This document shows, in pieces, positions 25,036 through 33,840 of a DNA stretch of 64,000 nt. The notes under the pieces are model-generated. The model was not told the DNA's origin. It did no database searches and was given only the letters and a program-made list of their open reading frames with translations. The translations under genes were made by a program, and so were the position numbers. How positions within the stretch are numbered: position 1 is the stretch's first letter; each line of letters begins with the position of its first letter. The stretch covers positions 620,001 to 684,000 of the forward strand of contig CAWBJY010000002.1 in assembly GCA_963789215.1 (NCBI GenBank). The letters are read 5' to 3'. This stretch comes from Phormidesmis sp963789215. GTDB lineage: Bacteria > Cyanobacteriota > Cyanobacteriia > Phormidesmidales > Phormidesmidaceae.

Positions 25036-26289
25036 ATGGCTAACTCAGATAAAAAGCGTGTTGTAATCACTGGCATGGGCGCTATTACGCCTATCGGTAA
25101 TACCCTGGCAGACTATTGGCAGGGGTTGATGGACGCTAAAAATGGGATTGGTGCGGTGACGGCTTTTGATGCATCTGCGCACGGTAGCCAGATTGCCGGT
25201 GAGGTGAAAGGGTTCGATCCGCTGGAGTATATGGATCGTAAGGATGCTAAACGGGCGGCGCGGTTTGCTCATTTTGCGATCGCCGGCAGCAAGCAAGCGA
25301 TTGCCGACGCCAAGTTAGAGATTACCGATCTTAACGCCGAGCAAATTGGCGTGATGATTGGCACCGGCATTGGCGGCATCCAGGTAATGGAAGAGCAGCA
25401 GGAAATATACCTGAATAAAGGCCCTAGCCGCTGTAGCCCGTTTATGATTCCGATGATGATTGCCAACATGGCGGCTGGCTTAACGGCTATACAGGTGGGC
25501 GCAAAAGGCCCTAACTCTTGCGCTGTGACGGCCTGTGCAGCCGGTTCTAATGCTATCGGCGATGCTTTTCGGCTGGTTCAAAACGGCTATGCTCAGGCGA
25601 TGATTTGTGGCGGAACGGAGTCGGCGGTGACGCCCTTAACGTTCGCCGGGTTTTCGTCTATGCGGGCAATGTCTACTCGTAACGATGATCCGACCCACGC
25701 TAGCCGCCCGTTTGATCGCGATCGCGATGGCTTTGTCTTAGGCGAGGGCTGCGGCATTTTAATTTTGGAAGAGCTAGAACATGCCCTGAGTCGCGGCGCT
25801 CGCATCTACGCTGAGATGGTGGGATACGGGATGAGCTGTGATGCGTTCCATATGACCGGGATAGCGCCGGGCGGAGAGGGCGCTGTCAGAGCAATTCGGA
25901 TGGCGCTTAAAGATGGCGACTTGCTGCCAACCGATGTGAGCTATGTAAACGCGCATGGTACAAGCACCCCGGTTAACGATCCTAACGAAACCGCTGCTAT
26001 TAAGTCAGTCTTAGGCGATCACGCTTACAACATTACCGTTAGCTCTACAAAGAGTATGACCGGGCATTTGCTAGGCGGTTCGGGTGGCATTGAGGGCGTT
26101 GCGGCGGTGATGGCTGTAGCGAATGACAAGGTGCCGCCTACTATCAACTTGGAGAATCCTGATCCTGAGTGCGATTTAGACTATGTGGCGCACAAAAGCC
26201 GAGAGCAGGTTGTCAATGTGGCGCTTTCGAACTCGTTTGGATTTGGCGGGCACAACGTTACGCTAGCATTCAAAAAATATCGCGAATAG
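25036..26289 (+). CDS. fabF: Beta-ketoacyl-ACP synthase II
   Basis: 417 residues from the ATG at 25036 (MANSDKKRVVITGMGAITPI); the frame further upstream is not conserved. It elongates acyl-ACP with malonyl-ACP. Active-site Cys167 is in AVTACAAGSNA, the two His are in YVNAHGTSTPVND and SMTGHLLGGSGG, and NSFGFGGHN is near the C-terminus. It follows acpP after 167 bases. A stand-alone tkt gene follows 259 bases later. Confidence 0.97.
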   Translation: MANSDKKRVVITGMGAITPIGNTLADYWQGLMDAKNGIGAVTAFDASAHGSQIAGEVKGFDPLEYMDRKDAKRAARFAHFAIAGSKQAIADAKLEITDLNAEQIGVMIGTGIGGIQVMEEQQEIYLNKGPSRCSPFMIPMMIANMAAGLTAIQVGAKGPNSCAVTACAAGSNAIGDAFRLVQNGYAQAMICGGTESAVTPLTFAGFSSMRAMSTRNDDPTHASRPFDRDRDGFVLGEGCGILILEELEHALSRGARIYAEMVGYGMSCDAFHMTGIAPGGEGAVRAIRMALKDGDLLPTDVSYVNAHGTSTPVNDPNETAAIKSVLGDHAYNITVSSTKSMTGHLLGGSGGIEGVAAVMAVANDKVPPTINLENPDPECDLDYVAHKSREQVVNVALSNSFGFGGHNVTLAFKKYRE

Positions 26290-26548
26290 ATTGCTGAAGA
26301 TAAAGTCTTAGGAAAAAGTCCCAGAAATCATAAAACGATAAGTTACGGGAAATACCGAATAATCTCTGCGAAAACGCTGAAAATGGCAGTTCTTGCTTCT
26401 ATCTGCGGTCGTAGAGAAAGTAGATTCGTAGGTATAATGACCTAACAAAACTTCTTAAACATTTGTTTAGGATGGCATCAACATTTTTTTGAGCGTCATT
26501 CGAATCGCTATTGTTTAAGAACTCGCCCTCTCAATAAAAAAGAAGACT

Positions 26549-28555
26549 ATGGCTGTTGCAACTCAATCGCTTGAAACGCTGTGTATAAATTCAATTAGAT
26601 TTTTGGCTATCGATGCCATCAACAAGTCCAAGTCGGGTCACCCTGGCTTGCCGATGGGCGCAGCTCCCATGTCTTTCGTGCTGTGGGACAAGTTCATTCG
26701 CCACAATCCTAAGAATCCTCAGTGGTTCAACCGCGATCGCTTCGTCTTGTCGGCAGGTCACGGCTGCATGTTGCAGTACGCCATGATGTACCTCACCGGC
26801 TACGACAGCGTCAGCCTAGACGACATTAAGCAGTTTCGCCAATGGGGATCTAGCACTCCTGGCCACCCCGAAAACTTTGAAACTGCGGGCATCGAAGTTA
26901 CCACTGGCCCGCTGGGTCAAGGCATCTGTAATGCGGTCGGTTTAGCAGCGGCTGAAGCGCACTTAGCAGCTAAGTTCAACAAGCCTGATTGCACAGTTGT
27001 AGACCACTACACCTACACCATTTTGGGCGACGGCTGTAATATGGAGGGCATTTCGGGTGAGGCTTGCTCCTTGGCGGGTCACTGGGGTCTCGGCAAGCTG
27101 ATTGCGCTGTACGACGACAATCACATTTCGATTGATGGCTCGACCGATATTTCCTTTACAGAAGATGTGAGCAAGCGCTTTGAGGCGTATGGCTGGCATG
27201 TGCTGCATGTGGAAGATGGCAACACCGATTTAGACAGCATCGAGAAGGCGATCGCAGAGGCCAAGAAGGTCACTGATAAGCCCACGATGATCAAAATAAC
27301 CACCACTATTGGCTATGGTTCACCTAACCGCGCGGGCACTGGCGGCATCCACGGCGCGATGCTAGACGTTGATGAAACGTTGGCAACGCGTGAAAATCTG
27401 GGCTGGAAGTACGACTCCTTTGAAATCCCTGAAGATGCGCTAAGCCGCTACCGTCAAGCCATTGACAAGGGAGCAAGCTCGCAGGCTGAGTGGGAAGAGA
27501 CGCTAGCGACCTACCGCACTAAGTACGCGAAAGAAGCCGCTGAGTTTGAGCGCTTTATTTCTATGAAACTGCCTGAAGGTTGGGCAGATGCGCTGCCGAC
27601 TTACACGCCTGAAGACAAGGCGCTTGCGACTCGTAAGAACTCAGAAGCTACGCTTAACGCGCTGGCACCCGTTCTGCCTGAGCTCATTGGCGGATCTGCT
27701 GACCTTACCCACTCCAACCTTACCGAGCTGAAGATTTCGGGCGACTATCAAAAAGGCGCTTACGAAAATCGCAACATGCACTTCGGCGTTCGCGAGCACG
27801 GCATGGCGGCTATCTGTAACGGCATCGCGCTCCACAACAGTGGCCTTATCCCTTACTGCGCCACTTTCTTAGTCTTTACAGACTACATGCGCGGTGCGAT
27901 TCGTCTGTCTGCTCTCTCCGAAGCAGGCACCATCTATGTGATGACGCACGACTCCATTGGCCTCGGTGAAGACGGCCCCACGCACCAGCCGGTAGAAACG
28001 GTCGCTTCCTTGCGCGCTATCCCTAATCTGTACGTCATTCGCCCCGCAGACGGTAATGAGACTTCTGGTGCATATAAAATTGCGGTCACTAAGCGCAAAG
28101 CGCCTACGCTGATGTGCTTCTCGCGTCAGGGCCTGCGTAACCTTCCTGGTTCTTCCATTGATGCGGTTGCTAAGGGCGCGTACATCATGTCCGACTCTGA
28201 CGGTACGCCTGAGCTGATTTTGATCGGCACCGGTAGTGAAGTCGAGCTATGCGAAGATGCAGCTGAGAAGCTGCGCGGCGAAGGCAAGAAGGTTCGTGTG
28301 GTTTCTATGCCTTGCTGGAAGCTATACGAAGAGCAAGACGCGGCTTATAAAGAGTCTGTGCTGCCCAAGGCTGTGAAGAAGCGTTTGGTGGTAGAAGCGA
28401 TGAGCAGCTTTGGCTGGGCCAAGTACTTTGGCGACGAAGGCGACATGATTTCCGTTGATACCTTTGGTGCTTCGGCTCCAGGTGGTGTTGTGATGGAGAA
28501 GTTCGGCTACACCATTGATAACGTGGTGTCTCGTGCGAACGCGCTGCTGAAGTAG
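26549..28555 (+). CDS. tkt: Transketolase
   Basis: 668 residues, normal length. A thiamine-diphosphate enzyme of the Calvin-Benson and pentose phosphate pathways that moves two-carbon ketol units. Seen: the GHPGLPMGAAPM N-terminal motif, the ThDP motif beginning GDGCNMEGISGEA, GVREHGMAA with the catalytic Glu region, and DSIGLGEDGPTHQPVE. Codon choice is strongly biased, as in highly expressed genes. It is a monocistronic unit closed by a strong terminator. Confidence 0.98.
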   Translation: MAVATQSLETLCINSIRFLAIDAINKSKSGHPGLPMGAAPMSFVLWDKFIRHNPKNPQWFNRDRFVLSAGHGCMLQYAMMYLTGYDSVSLDDIKQFRQWGSSTPGHPENFETAGIEVTTGPLGQGICNAVGLAAAEAHLAAKFNKPDCTVVDHYTYTILGDGCNMEGISGEACSLAGHWGLGKLIALYDDNHISIDGSTDISFTEDVSKRFEAYGWHVLHVEDGNTDLDSIEKAIAEAKKVTDKPTMIKITTTIGYGSPNRAGTGGIHGAMLDVDETLATRENLGWKYDSFEIPEDALSRYRQAIDKGASSQAEWEETLATYRTKYAKEAAEFERFISMKLPEGWADALPTYTPEDKALATRKNSEATLNALAPVLPELIGGSADLTHSNLTELKISGDYQKGAYENRNMHFGVREHGMAAICNGIALHNSGLIPYCATFLVFTDYMRGAIRLSALSEAGTIYVMTHDSIGLGEDGPTHQPVETVASLRAIPNLYVIRPADGNETSGAYKIAVTKRKAPTLMCFSRQGLRNLPGSSIDAVAKGAYIMSDSDGTPELILIGTGSEVELCEDAAEKLRGEGKKVRVVSMPCWKLYEEQDAAYKESVLPKAVKKRLVVEAMSSFGWAKYFGDEGDMISVDTFGASAPGGVVMEKFGYTIDNVVSRANALLK

Positions 28556-28580
28556 TTTAGCTGCGACTGATAAGTAAATA

Positions 28581-28617
28581 AGCCCTCTGCCAAAATCATA
28601 TTGGCAGAGGGCTTTTA
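28581..28617 (+). terminator. Terminator of tkt
   Basis: AGCCCTCTGCCAA (28581-28593) pairs perfectly with TTGGCAGAGGGCT (28601-28613) around a 7-base loop, followed by TTT. It lies 25 bases after the tkt stop. Confidence 0.92.
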
Positions 28618-28769
28618 GTTTGCGGCGTTATTTGCCTTTTCGTTTTGGCAATCTGCACGCTCTTTGAGGTAGGAATGGAGAATGCCTATAAGTAGAACTA
28701 TTGCGGCTCCAAGTACATTCAACAATCAAGTACATTCAGCAATAAAGAGAGGAGGTTCGGAGACTTCAG

Positions 28770-29150
28770 CTATCTGCGACCTATGCGATCGCCTAAAACC
28801 ATAGCCGGTATCGCCACGGTAGCTGCACCCGCCAATATCAACAGGTTAAAAAGACCAAACCCAATTTCTGCCAAACTTCTATTTAGCAAATCTTGCATCT
28901 GCAGCGTGTACGGAGCAACAAAGGGTCTAGCTAAGATAATCATGCCGATGATTGTGCAAAATGCGATCGCAGACAGGTAGAAGTACTTTACGCCGTCCTC
29001 CCCCTCTACATGCACTTTTTGCTGCGCATAGGCTAATGCGGCATTCATCAGCGCAACTAGGATTCCTAGTCCGAGGCCGCATTGCAGCCCAAAGATTACA
29101 GCCTCTGCGTAAAGCATCCACAGCTCACTAACACTTCTGAATACGTTCAC
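28770..29150 (-). CDS. Four-helix membrane protein, unknown function
   Basis: 126 residues with about four hydrophobic segments (near 14-40, 57-77, 84-90 weaker, and 96-118). The GTG at 29150 is chosen because GCGGAGG lies ten bases upstream. An internal Met at codon 12 (MLYAEAVIFG) is an alternative. I do not recognise the family. It follows pyk on the same strand after 54 bases and may be its cotranscribed partner. Confidence 0.65.
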   Translation of the reverse strand: MNVFRSVSELWMLYAEAVIFGLQCGLGLGILVALMNAALAYAQQKVHVEGEDGVKYFYLSAIAFCTIIGMIILARPFVAPYTLQMQDLLNRSLAEIGFGLFNLLILAGAATVAIPAMVLGDRIGRR

Positions 29151-29204
29151 CTAATAGAAGCCTCCGCAAATGCTGTCGTTAATGCTCTTATTTGGGTGAA
29201 AGCC

Positions 29205-30989
29205 CTAAACCAAAGCCATCTGCTTACTTTTATCAAACGCACCAGAGCGCACGATTCCCTTACTCACATCGAGCGTCACTACCGTCCCGTTGCGGATAAT
29301 CTCCGTGGCTTTCTCTACGCCCACAATGACCGGAATGCCTAATCGCAGACCTAGCACAGCAGCATGGCTCGCCATACTGTCATCTTCGGTAATAATGCCA
29401 CCCGCTCGGCGAATGGTATCTACATAGTCGGCGCTGGTGCGGGTTACTACCAAAATCTCGCCAGTATTAAAGTCTTTCACGGCTGCTGTATCATGCGCCA
29501 CTCTGGCTCGACCGCTCACTGCACCTTCACCAATGCCGCGTCCGTGACCTAGCACCGCCGTCACGACTTCTACCTTAATAAAGTCTGTAGAACCGGCTAC
29601 GCCCTGCACAGTGCCCGCTGTCATCACGACCAGATCGCCGTCGCGTAGCAGGGATTTCTCTTGGGCTATGTTGGTTGCTGCTTGAAACGTCTCCTCGGAG
29701 GAGCTAGAGTCCATCACGAGCAGCGGCGTTACGCCCCAGACGAGCTGTAGCTGTCGCGCTACGTCCACCAGCGGCGTGATCGCTAGAATCGGAGCCTTGG
29801 GCCGGAACTTAGAGACATTGCGAGCAGTGGCTCCGGTGCGCGTAAGCGTCATGATAGCAGAGGCCCGAAGCTGGGCAGAAATCTGCCCGACTGCCTGGCT
29901 GATAGCATTGGGAATGGTGTGGCTTTTGTTAAATTCTTCTGTTACCCGCTTGAGCTGCTCTTTTTCTGTGCGCAGCGCAATTCTAGCCATGGTCGAAACG
30001 GCCTCTACCGGAAACTCACCTACTGCCGTTTCGTTGGAGAGCATGACTGCGTCGGTGCCATCGAAGATAGCGTTGGCTACGTCGGATACTTCTGCTCGAG
30101 TAGGTCTAGGGCTATCTACCATGCTGTCTAGCATCTGCGTGGCTGTAATCACTGGAATGCCCAAGCGGTTGGCGGTGGCGATTAGCCGTTTTTGTAGGAC
30201 AGGGACATCTTCTGCGGGGAGTTCTACCCCTAGGTCTCCGCGAGCCACCATCACGCCGTCCGACAGCGATAGAATGGCGTCCATTTGCTCAATGGCCTCG
30301 TGCTTTTCAATTTTGACAATGACAGGTACGCGGCGCTTGCTGTTGTTCTGGATGATTTCTTTAATCTCTAGAACATCCTGTGGATTGCGTACAAAGCTGA
30401 GGGCCACCCAGTCTACGCCTTGATCTAGGCCGAATAGGAGGTCTTTTTTGTCTTTTTCAGTAAGGGCCTTAATCGATAGATAAACGCCGGGAAAGTTTAC
30501 GCCTTTGCTGTTAGAGAGCTTACCGCCTACAATCACCTCGCACTCTAGGTTTTGCTGCTCCATTTGCTTGCCGACTACTTTCATCTCAACCTTGCCGTCG
30601 TCGAGCATAATGACCGCACCTACGGGCACTTCTTCTACTAGTGGCTCGTAGGTGACGGAGCTTTCTGTCTGCGTACCGGGAATGGGACGACTGGTGAGGG
30701 TGAATTTATCGCCGTTTTTCAGGTGGATAAAGCCATCTGTAAACTTACCGAGTCTAATTTTTGGCCCTTGCAAATCCTGCAAGATGCCGACATGTTGGTT
30801 AAGCTCAAAGGAGAGTTGACGAATGAGCTTGATATTTTTCTTATGACCTTCTATTTCGCCGTGTGAAAAATTGAGACGCAAAGTGGTAGCACCTGCCTCT
30901 ATTAACGCTCTTAGCGTATCGGGGTCTTGGGTAGCAGGGCCAATGGTCGCGACAATTTTAGTTCGACGCAGAGCAGGACGCGATTGCAT
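29205..30989 (-). CDS. pyk: Pyruvate kinase with C-terminal PEP-utilizer domain
   Basis: 594 residues from MQSRPALRRTKIVATIGPAT. It makes pyruvate and ATP from PEP and ADP. Seen: RLNFSHG, the QDLQGPKIRLG loop, VPVIVKIEKHEAIEQMD with the active-site Lys, and MVARGDLGVELP. About residues 490-590 form a PEP-utilizer (phosphohistidine-type) domain, GGIITEDDSMASHAAVLGLR, where the mobile His would normally carry phosphate in related enzymes. This extended form is common in cyanobacteria and Bacillus. An ATG at 31040 with a good GGAG spacing would add 17 hydrophobic residues and remains possible. Confidence 0.95.
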   Translation of the reverse strand: MQSRPALRRTKIVATIGPATQDPDTLRALIEAGATTLRLNFSHGEIEGHKKNIKLIRQLSFELNQHVGILQDLQGPKIRLGKFTDGFIHLKNGDKFTLTSRPIPGTQTESSVTYEPLVEEVPVGAVIMLDDGKVEMKVVGKQMEQQNLECEVIVGGKLSNSKGVNFPGVYLSIKALTEKDKKDLLFGLDQGVDWVALSFVRNPQDVLEIKEIIQNNSKRRVPVIVKIEKHEAIEQMDAILSLSDGVMVARGDLGVELPAEDVPVLQKRLIATANRLGIPVITATQMLDSMVDSPRPTRAEVSDVANAIFDGTDAVMLSNETAVGEFPVEAVSTMARIALRTEKEQLKRVTEEFNKSHTIPNAISQAVGQISAQLRASAIMTLTRTGATARNVSKFRPKAPILAITPLVDVARQLQLVWGVTPLLVMDSSSSEETFQAATNIAQEKSLLRDGDLVVMTAGTVQGVAGSTDFIKVEVVTAVLGHGRGIGEGAVSGRARVAHDTAAVKDFNTGEILVVTRTSADYVDTIRRAGGIITEDDSMASHAAVLGLRLGIPVIVGVEKATEIIRNGTVVTLDVSKGIVRSGAFDKSKQMALV

Positions 30990-31173
30990 ACGCTTATCGG
31001 TTGAAAATATAAGAACAAAGATCTGCTCAAACGATACCATTGTCAGGCTCCGTCTATTCAACAACCCATGCTTCGGCGAATGACAAGACGAGCTTTACTC
31101 AGGGTCACAAAACTTTATTATTCATCTCAGGTAGCGTATACTACCGAAGAACACGGTGTGAAGGAGCGGATGT

Positions 31174-32088
31174 ATGGTGTCGGCGGCAGTAAAGCCCCTG
31201 GCGGTTACTCGGAGAGTCCCCAAACGGTTTTTAGATGCCGATGGTGGTGTAAGCCCTGATTTACTCACTTTTTTGGGGGCGGTTTCGTTAGTAGCTATTT
31301 CAACGGCTGGATATTTTGTTTGGGATTTTCCACACTGGTTTTGTTTTGCGCTAAACACGCTGGCGTTGCATTTAGTGGGAACGGTTATTCACGATGCATC
31401 TCACCATTCGGCCCACAAAAACAAAACTATTAATGCGGCGTTGGGCCACGGTAGCGCTCTGATGTTAGGTTTTACGTTTCCGGTGTTTATGCGGGTGCAC
31501 TTACAGCATCATGCGAACGTAAACGATCCTGAAAACGACCCAGACCACTTTGTTTCGACGGGTGGCCCGCTGTGGCTAATTGCCGCTCGGTTTTTTTATC
31601 ATGAGATCTATTTCTTTCAGCGCCGCCTGTGGAAGAAGTATGAGCTGTTGGAATGGGTCTTGAGCCGTCTGACGGTGGCCGGATTTGTCTATGCAGCCTA
31701 CCACTATGGTTTCATTGGCTATTTGTTTAACTACTGGTTCTCTCCAGCGCTCGTCGTCGGTTTGGCGCTAGGTCTGTTTTTTGACTATTTGCCTCACCGA
31801 CCTTTCAAGGCAACTAATCGCTGGCAAAATGCGCGGGTTTATCCTAGCAGGGTACTTAACTACATAACTATGGGCCAGAACTACCATTTGGTTCATCATC
31901 TGTGGCCTTCGGTTCCTTGGTACAAGTACAAGCCGACCTATGAGGTGATGAAGCCGTTGCTAGATGAAAAGGGTTCTCCTCAGTCTTTGGGGTTGTTTAA
32001 GACGAAGGATTTTCTTAATTTTGTCTACGACTTGTTTATTGGTATTCGCTTTCATTCCAAGCCGGAAAAGTCTGAGAAAGAAGCATAG
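31174..32088 (+). CDS. crtR: Beta-carotene hydroxylase CrtR
   Basis: 304 residues, membrane-bound di-iron fatty-acid-desaturase-like enzyme. It adds 3-hydroxyl groups to beta-ionone rings, giving zeaxanthin and, with CrtO, 3'-hydroxyechinenone. The three histidine boxes are HDASHHSAH, HLQHHANVNDPENDPDH and NYHLVHHLWP. Sequence agreement with cyanobacterial CrtR is high (STGGPLWLIAARFFYHEIYF; GLFFDYLPHRPF). It converges on the HCP/CTDH pair, whose carotenoid ligands its product could supply. A strong terminator follows. Confidence 0.96.
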   Translation: MVSAAVKPLAVTRRVPKRFLDADGGVSPDLLTFLGAVSLVAISTAGYFVWDFPHWFCFALNTLALHLVGTVIHDASHHSAHKNKTINAALGHGSALMLGFTFPVFMRVHLQHHANVNDPENDPDHFVSTGGPLWLIAARFFYHEIYFFQRRLWKKYELLEWVLSRLTVAGFVYAAYHYGFIGYLFNYWFSPALVVGLALGLFFDYLPHRPFKATNRWQNARVYPSRVLNYITMGQNYHLVHHLWPSVPWYKYKPTYEVMKPLLDEKGSPQSLGLFKTKDFLNFVYDLFIGIRFHSKPEKSEKEA

Positions 32089-32105
32089 GTAAATGCGGAT
32101 CACAG

Positions 32106-32147
32106 AAAAGGGCCTAGCCGCGTAATGAAGCAGCTAGGCCCTTTTTT
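32106..32147. terminator. Terminator after crtR
   Basis: AAAAGGGCCTAGC (32106-32118) pairs perfectly with GCTAGGCCCTTTT (32133-32145) and continues as TT. A-rich on one side and T-rich on the other, it can serve both crtR and the converging CTDH gene. Confidence 0.92.
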
Positions 32148-32201
32148 GTCTTTTAATGATTTGTTCTTTAATGAATTGACGTTAATATAAATCTGTCGAC
32201 T

Positions 32202-32687
32202 TTAAGCAGGCTTTAGCCCTAGAAGTTCTGCGGGCGAGGCAATTAGTTTGATTCGAACGCGCGCTATCTGGCTGGGTGCTGATGTGTCGCTAGCCGTGAT
32301 GGTGAAGTACCAGGCGACGTTGACCTTAAAGACAATGGCGTTGACTTTGCCAGTGACGATGATTTGAGTGCGATCGCAAATTAACTGCTGCAAATTGTCA
32401 CTATCCTTTTTCTGCGCAGCCTTGTCCGCTTCATCTATTACTTCCCATCGTTCAGGGAAGGCCGTAATGTTGCCAGCTTCCTTCTCCAGATAAGCCAAGA
32501 TAGCTTCTGGACCCACGACCGGTGACTCGAAGGGAGGAACTAGCTCGCCTGCTTCACCAAACAAAGCGGCAGTCTGCTTAAACTGATTTTGATTGAAGCT
32601 TTGAAAATACTCTTCGGTAACGCGACGTTCTGCGGTGGCTGTGTCGGTAGCTGCTGTGTCGGCAGGCGACTGGTTTATAGCATTCAT
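32202..32687 (-). CDS. Orange carotenoid protein C-terminal domain homologue (CTDH, NTF2 fold)
   Basis: 161 residues from the ATG at 32687; a TTG 17 codons upstream is not used. After a Thr/Ala-rich N-terminal 20 residues the NTF2-like fold begins at EEYFQSFNQNQF. Compared with the OCP C-terminal domain, Tyr27 and Trp126 match the carotenoid-keto-binding Tyr201 and Trp288, and Glu70 matches Glu244. The end ASPAELLGLK matches OCP ASPKELLNL. About 12 residues are inserted near 84-97 and a Cys104 follows. CTDHs bind keto-carotenoid, often as dimers, and deliver it to HCPs. Encoded 82 bases downstream of the HCP gene. Confidence 0.9.
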   Translation of the reverse strand: MNAINQSPADTAATDTATAERRVTEEYFQSFNQNQFKQTAALFGEAGELVPPFESPVVGPEAILAYLEKEAGNITAFPERWEVIDEADKAAQKKDSDNLQQLICDRTQIIVTGKVNAIVFKVNVAWYFTITASDTSAPSQIARVRIKLIASPAELLGLKPA

Positions 32688-32769
32688 GTTGGTCGAATTT
32701 TGATGGGTCGATCTGAGAACTCCACCCTGACTATTCAAGCGAGTAGCTAGCGTGGAGCTCCAACGATGA

Positions 32770-33255
32770 CTATTGAGCGCCCATGTCGATGACAGACTGA
32801 CGCAGCAGCGTGATTTGCTGGTTAAAGTCTAGCTGAGTGATTTTGGTGAGTAGCTGCGAAGCGTCTTCTGGCAGCTCGTAGTCGTCGGGCACTTGAACGA
32901 TGTCGCCAGCGTCCATCCCTTCGGAGAGGTGATACCAGAAGTACAGCTTGTTGTTGGCATCAAAGCTGCTATAGATTTTGGTGTTGTCCGTTGAGGTTTT
33001 GTTGGCCAGATCTCTCATGAAGTCGAGCTGGGCTGAGCTGTCCATGCCTTTGACATCTTCGTACAGCCTTTCTGTAAACTGTGGCTCGGCAGCGCCGGGT
33101 GCTGCAGGTGTAATGGAGCCACCCATCTTTTTGTAGATCTCCCAAAGCAGACCAAGCTTGTCATCGGTGCCAAGCGCTTTGAATGCAGAGATTTCGCTGG
33201 CAATATCTTCGGGGTTGAATTCTTCTGGGCTTGAGGCCTGTGGTGTCTGAACCAT
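32770..33255 (-). CDS. Helical carotenoid protein (HCP, OCP N-terminal domain homologue)
   Basis: 161 residues, alpha-helical, matching the OCP N-terminal domain from residue 20 to the end: ITPAAPGAA, NKLYFWYHLSEGM and QQITLLRQSVIDMG. Tyr41, Trp107 and Arg152 match OCP Tyr44, Trp110 and Arg155 with a constant offset of three. HCPs bind a carotenoid and quench singlet oxygen or, in one clade, phycobilisomes. The gene is followed by the CTDH, an arrangement known for HCP4-type genes in Nostoc (recalled, not checked). AAGGAA precedes the ATG. It is the first gene of a probable two-gene leftward operon. Confidence 0.93.
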   Translation of the reverse strand: MVQTPQASSPEEFNPEDIASEISAFKALGTDDKLGLLWEIYKKMGGSITPAAPGAAEPQFTERLYEDVKGMDSSAQLDFMRDLANKTSTDNTKIYSSFDANNKLYFWYHLSEGMDAGDIVQVPDDYELPEDASQLLTKITQLDFNQQITLLRQSVIDMGAQ

Positions 33256-33392
33256 TTGAGCGTTTCCTTATGAGTTTCGCTTTTAAGCGTAATCGTCACG
33301 CGGGGGAGTTCTGAATCCTCTGAGGGAAGAGGTTTTAGGCTGTTTTACTCTCTCAAAAGGACAAATGCGAAACGACGACAACGGCGAATATA

Positions 33393-33785
33393 TCAGTCAG
33401 AGGTAAGGCATAGATCGGGCCGTAGCCTTTGAGCGCCGCGTAGATATATATGGCTGACTTCCGATTGGTGAACAGGCAAGTAGGTATGCAGCATGAGGCG
33501 GATGCAGCGGGGCAAACTGCCTTCTACATGCATTTGCTGGACATCTAGTAAGGGAACGCAGTCCCAATTGGGGCGCTTGCGGGCGATCGCAGCCGGGAAG
33601 ATAGCATCTAAGTCTCGCGTTACTGAAAATGTCGCGCTAACAATTCGCGTCGGGTCGATTGGATTGTTGGCCTCAACCATGTCCAGCATTTCAACCACGG
33701 CCTGGGCGATCGCCTCAGCCGAATTTTCCTCAACGGTGGTTGCCCCTCGAATGGCTCTTACTTGCCAATCCGTTTGCCCGTCCAC
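33393..33785 (-). CDS. aroH: Chorismate mutase, AroH type
   Basis: 130 residues. It converts chorismate to prephenate for Phe/Tyr synthesis and belongs to the trimeric pseudo-barrel AroH class. Motifs: VRAIRGATTVEENSAEAI, PTRIVSATFSVTRDLDAIFP and SHIYLRGAQRLRPDL near the C-terminus. The start is a GTG at 33785, weakly supported by AAGGGAAAG upstream; the usual family start is about eight residues shorter. It follows sppA on the same strand. Confidence 0.94.
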   Translation of the reverse strand: MDGQTDWQVRAIRGATTVEENSAEAIAQAVVEMLDMVEANNPIDPTRIVSATFSVTRDLDAIFPAAIARKRPNWDCVPLLDVQQMHVEGSLPRCIRLMLHTYLPVHQSEVSHIYLRGAQRLRPDLCLTSD

Positions 33786-33840
33786 AGCGCTCTTTCCCTT
33801 GCTACCTCACGCCTGTTTATTTAACCATTTATCCTGCGAG

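Noticed and set aside
29776..30423. 215-codon frame antisense to pyk
   Set aside because: Long only because the pyk codon usage leaves the complement open; the pyk motifs are decisive.
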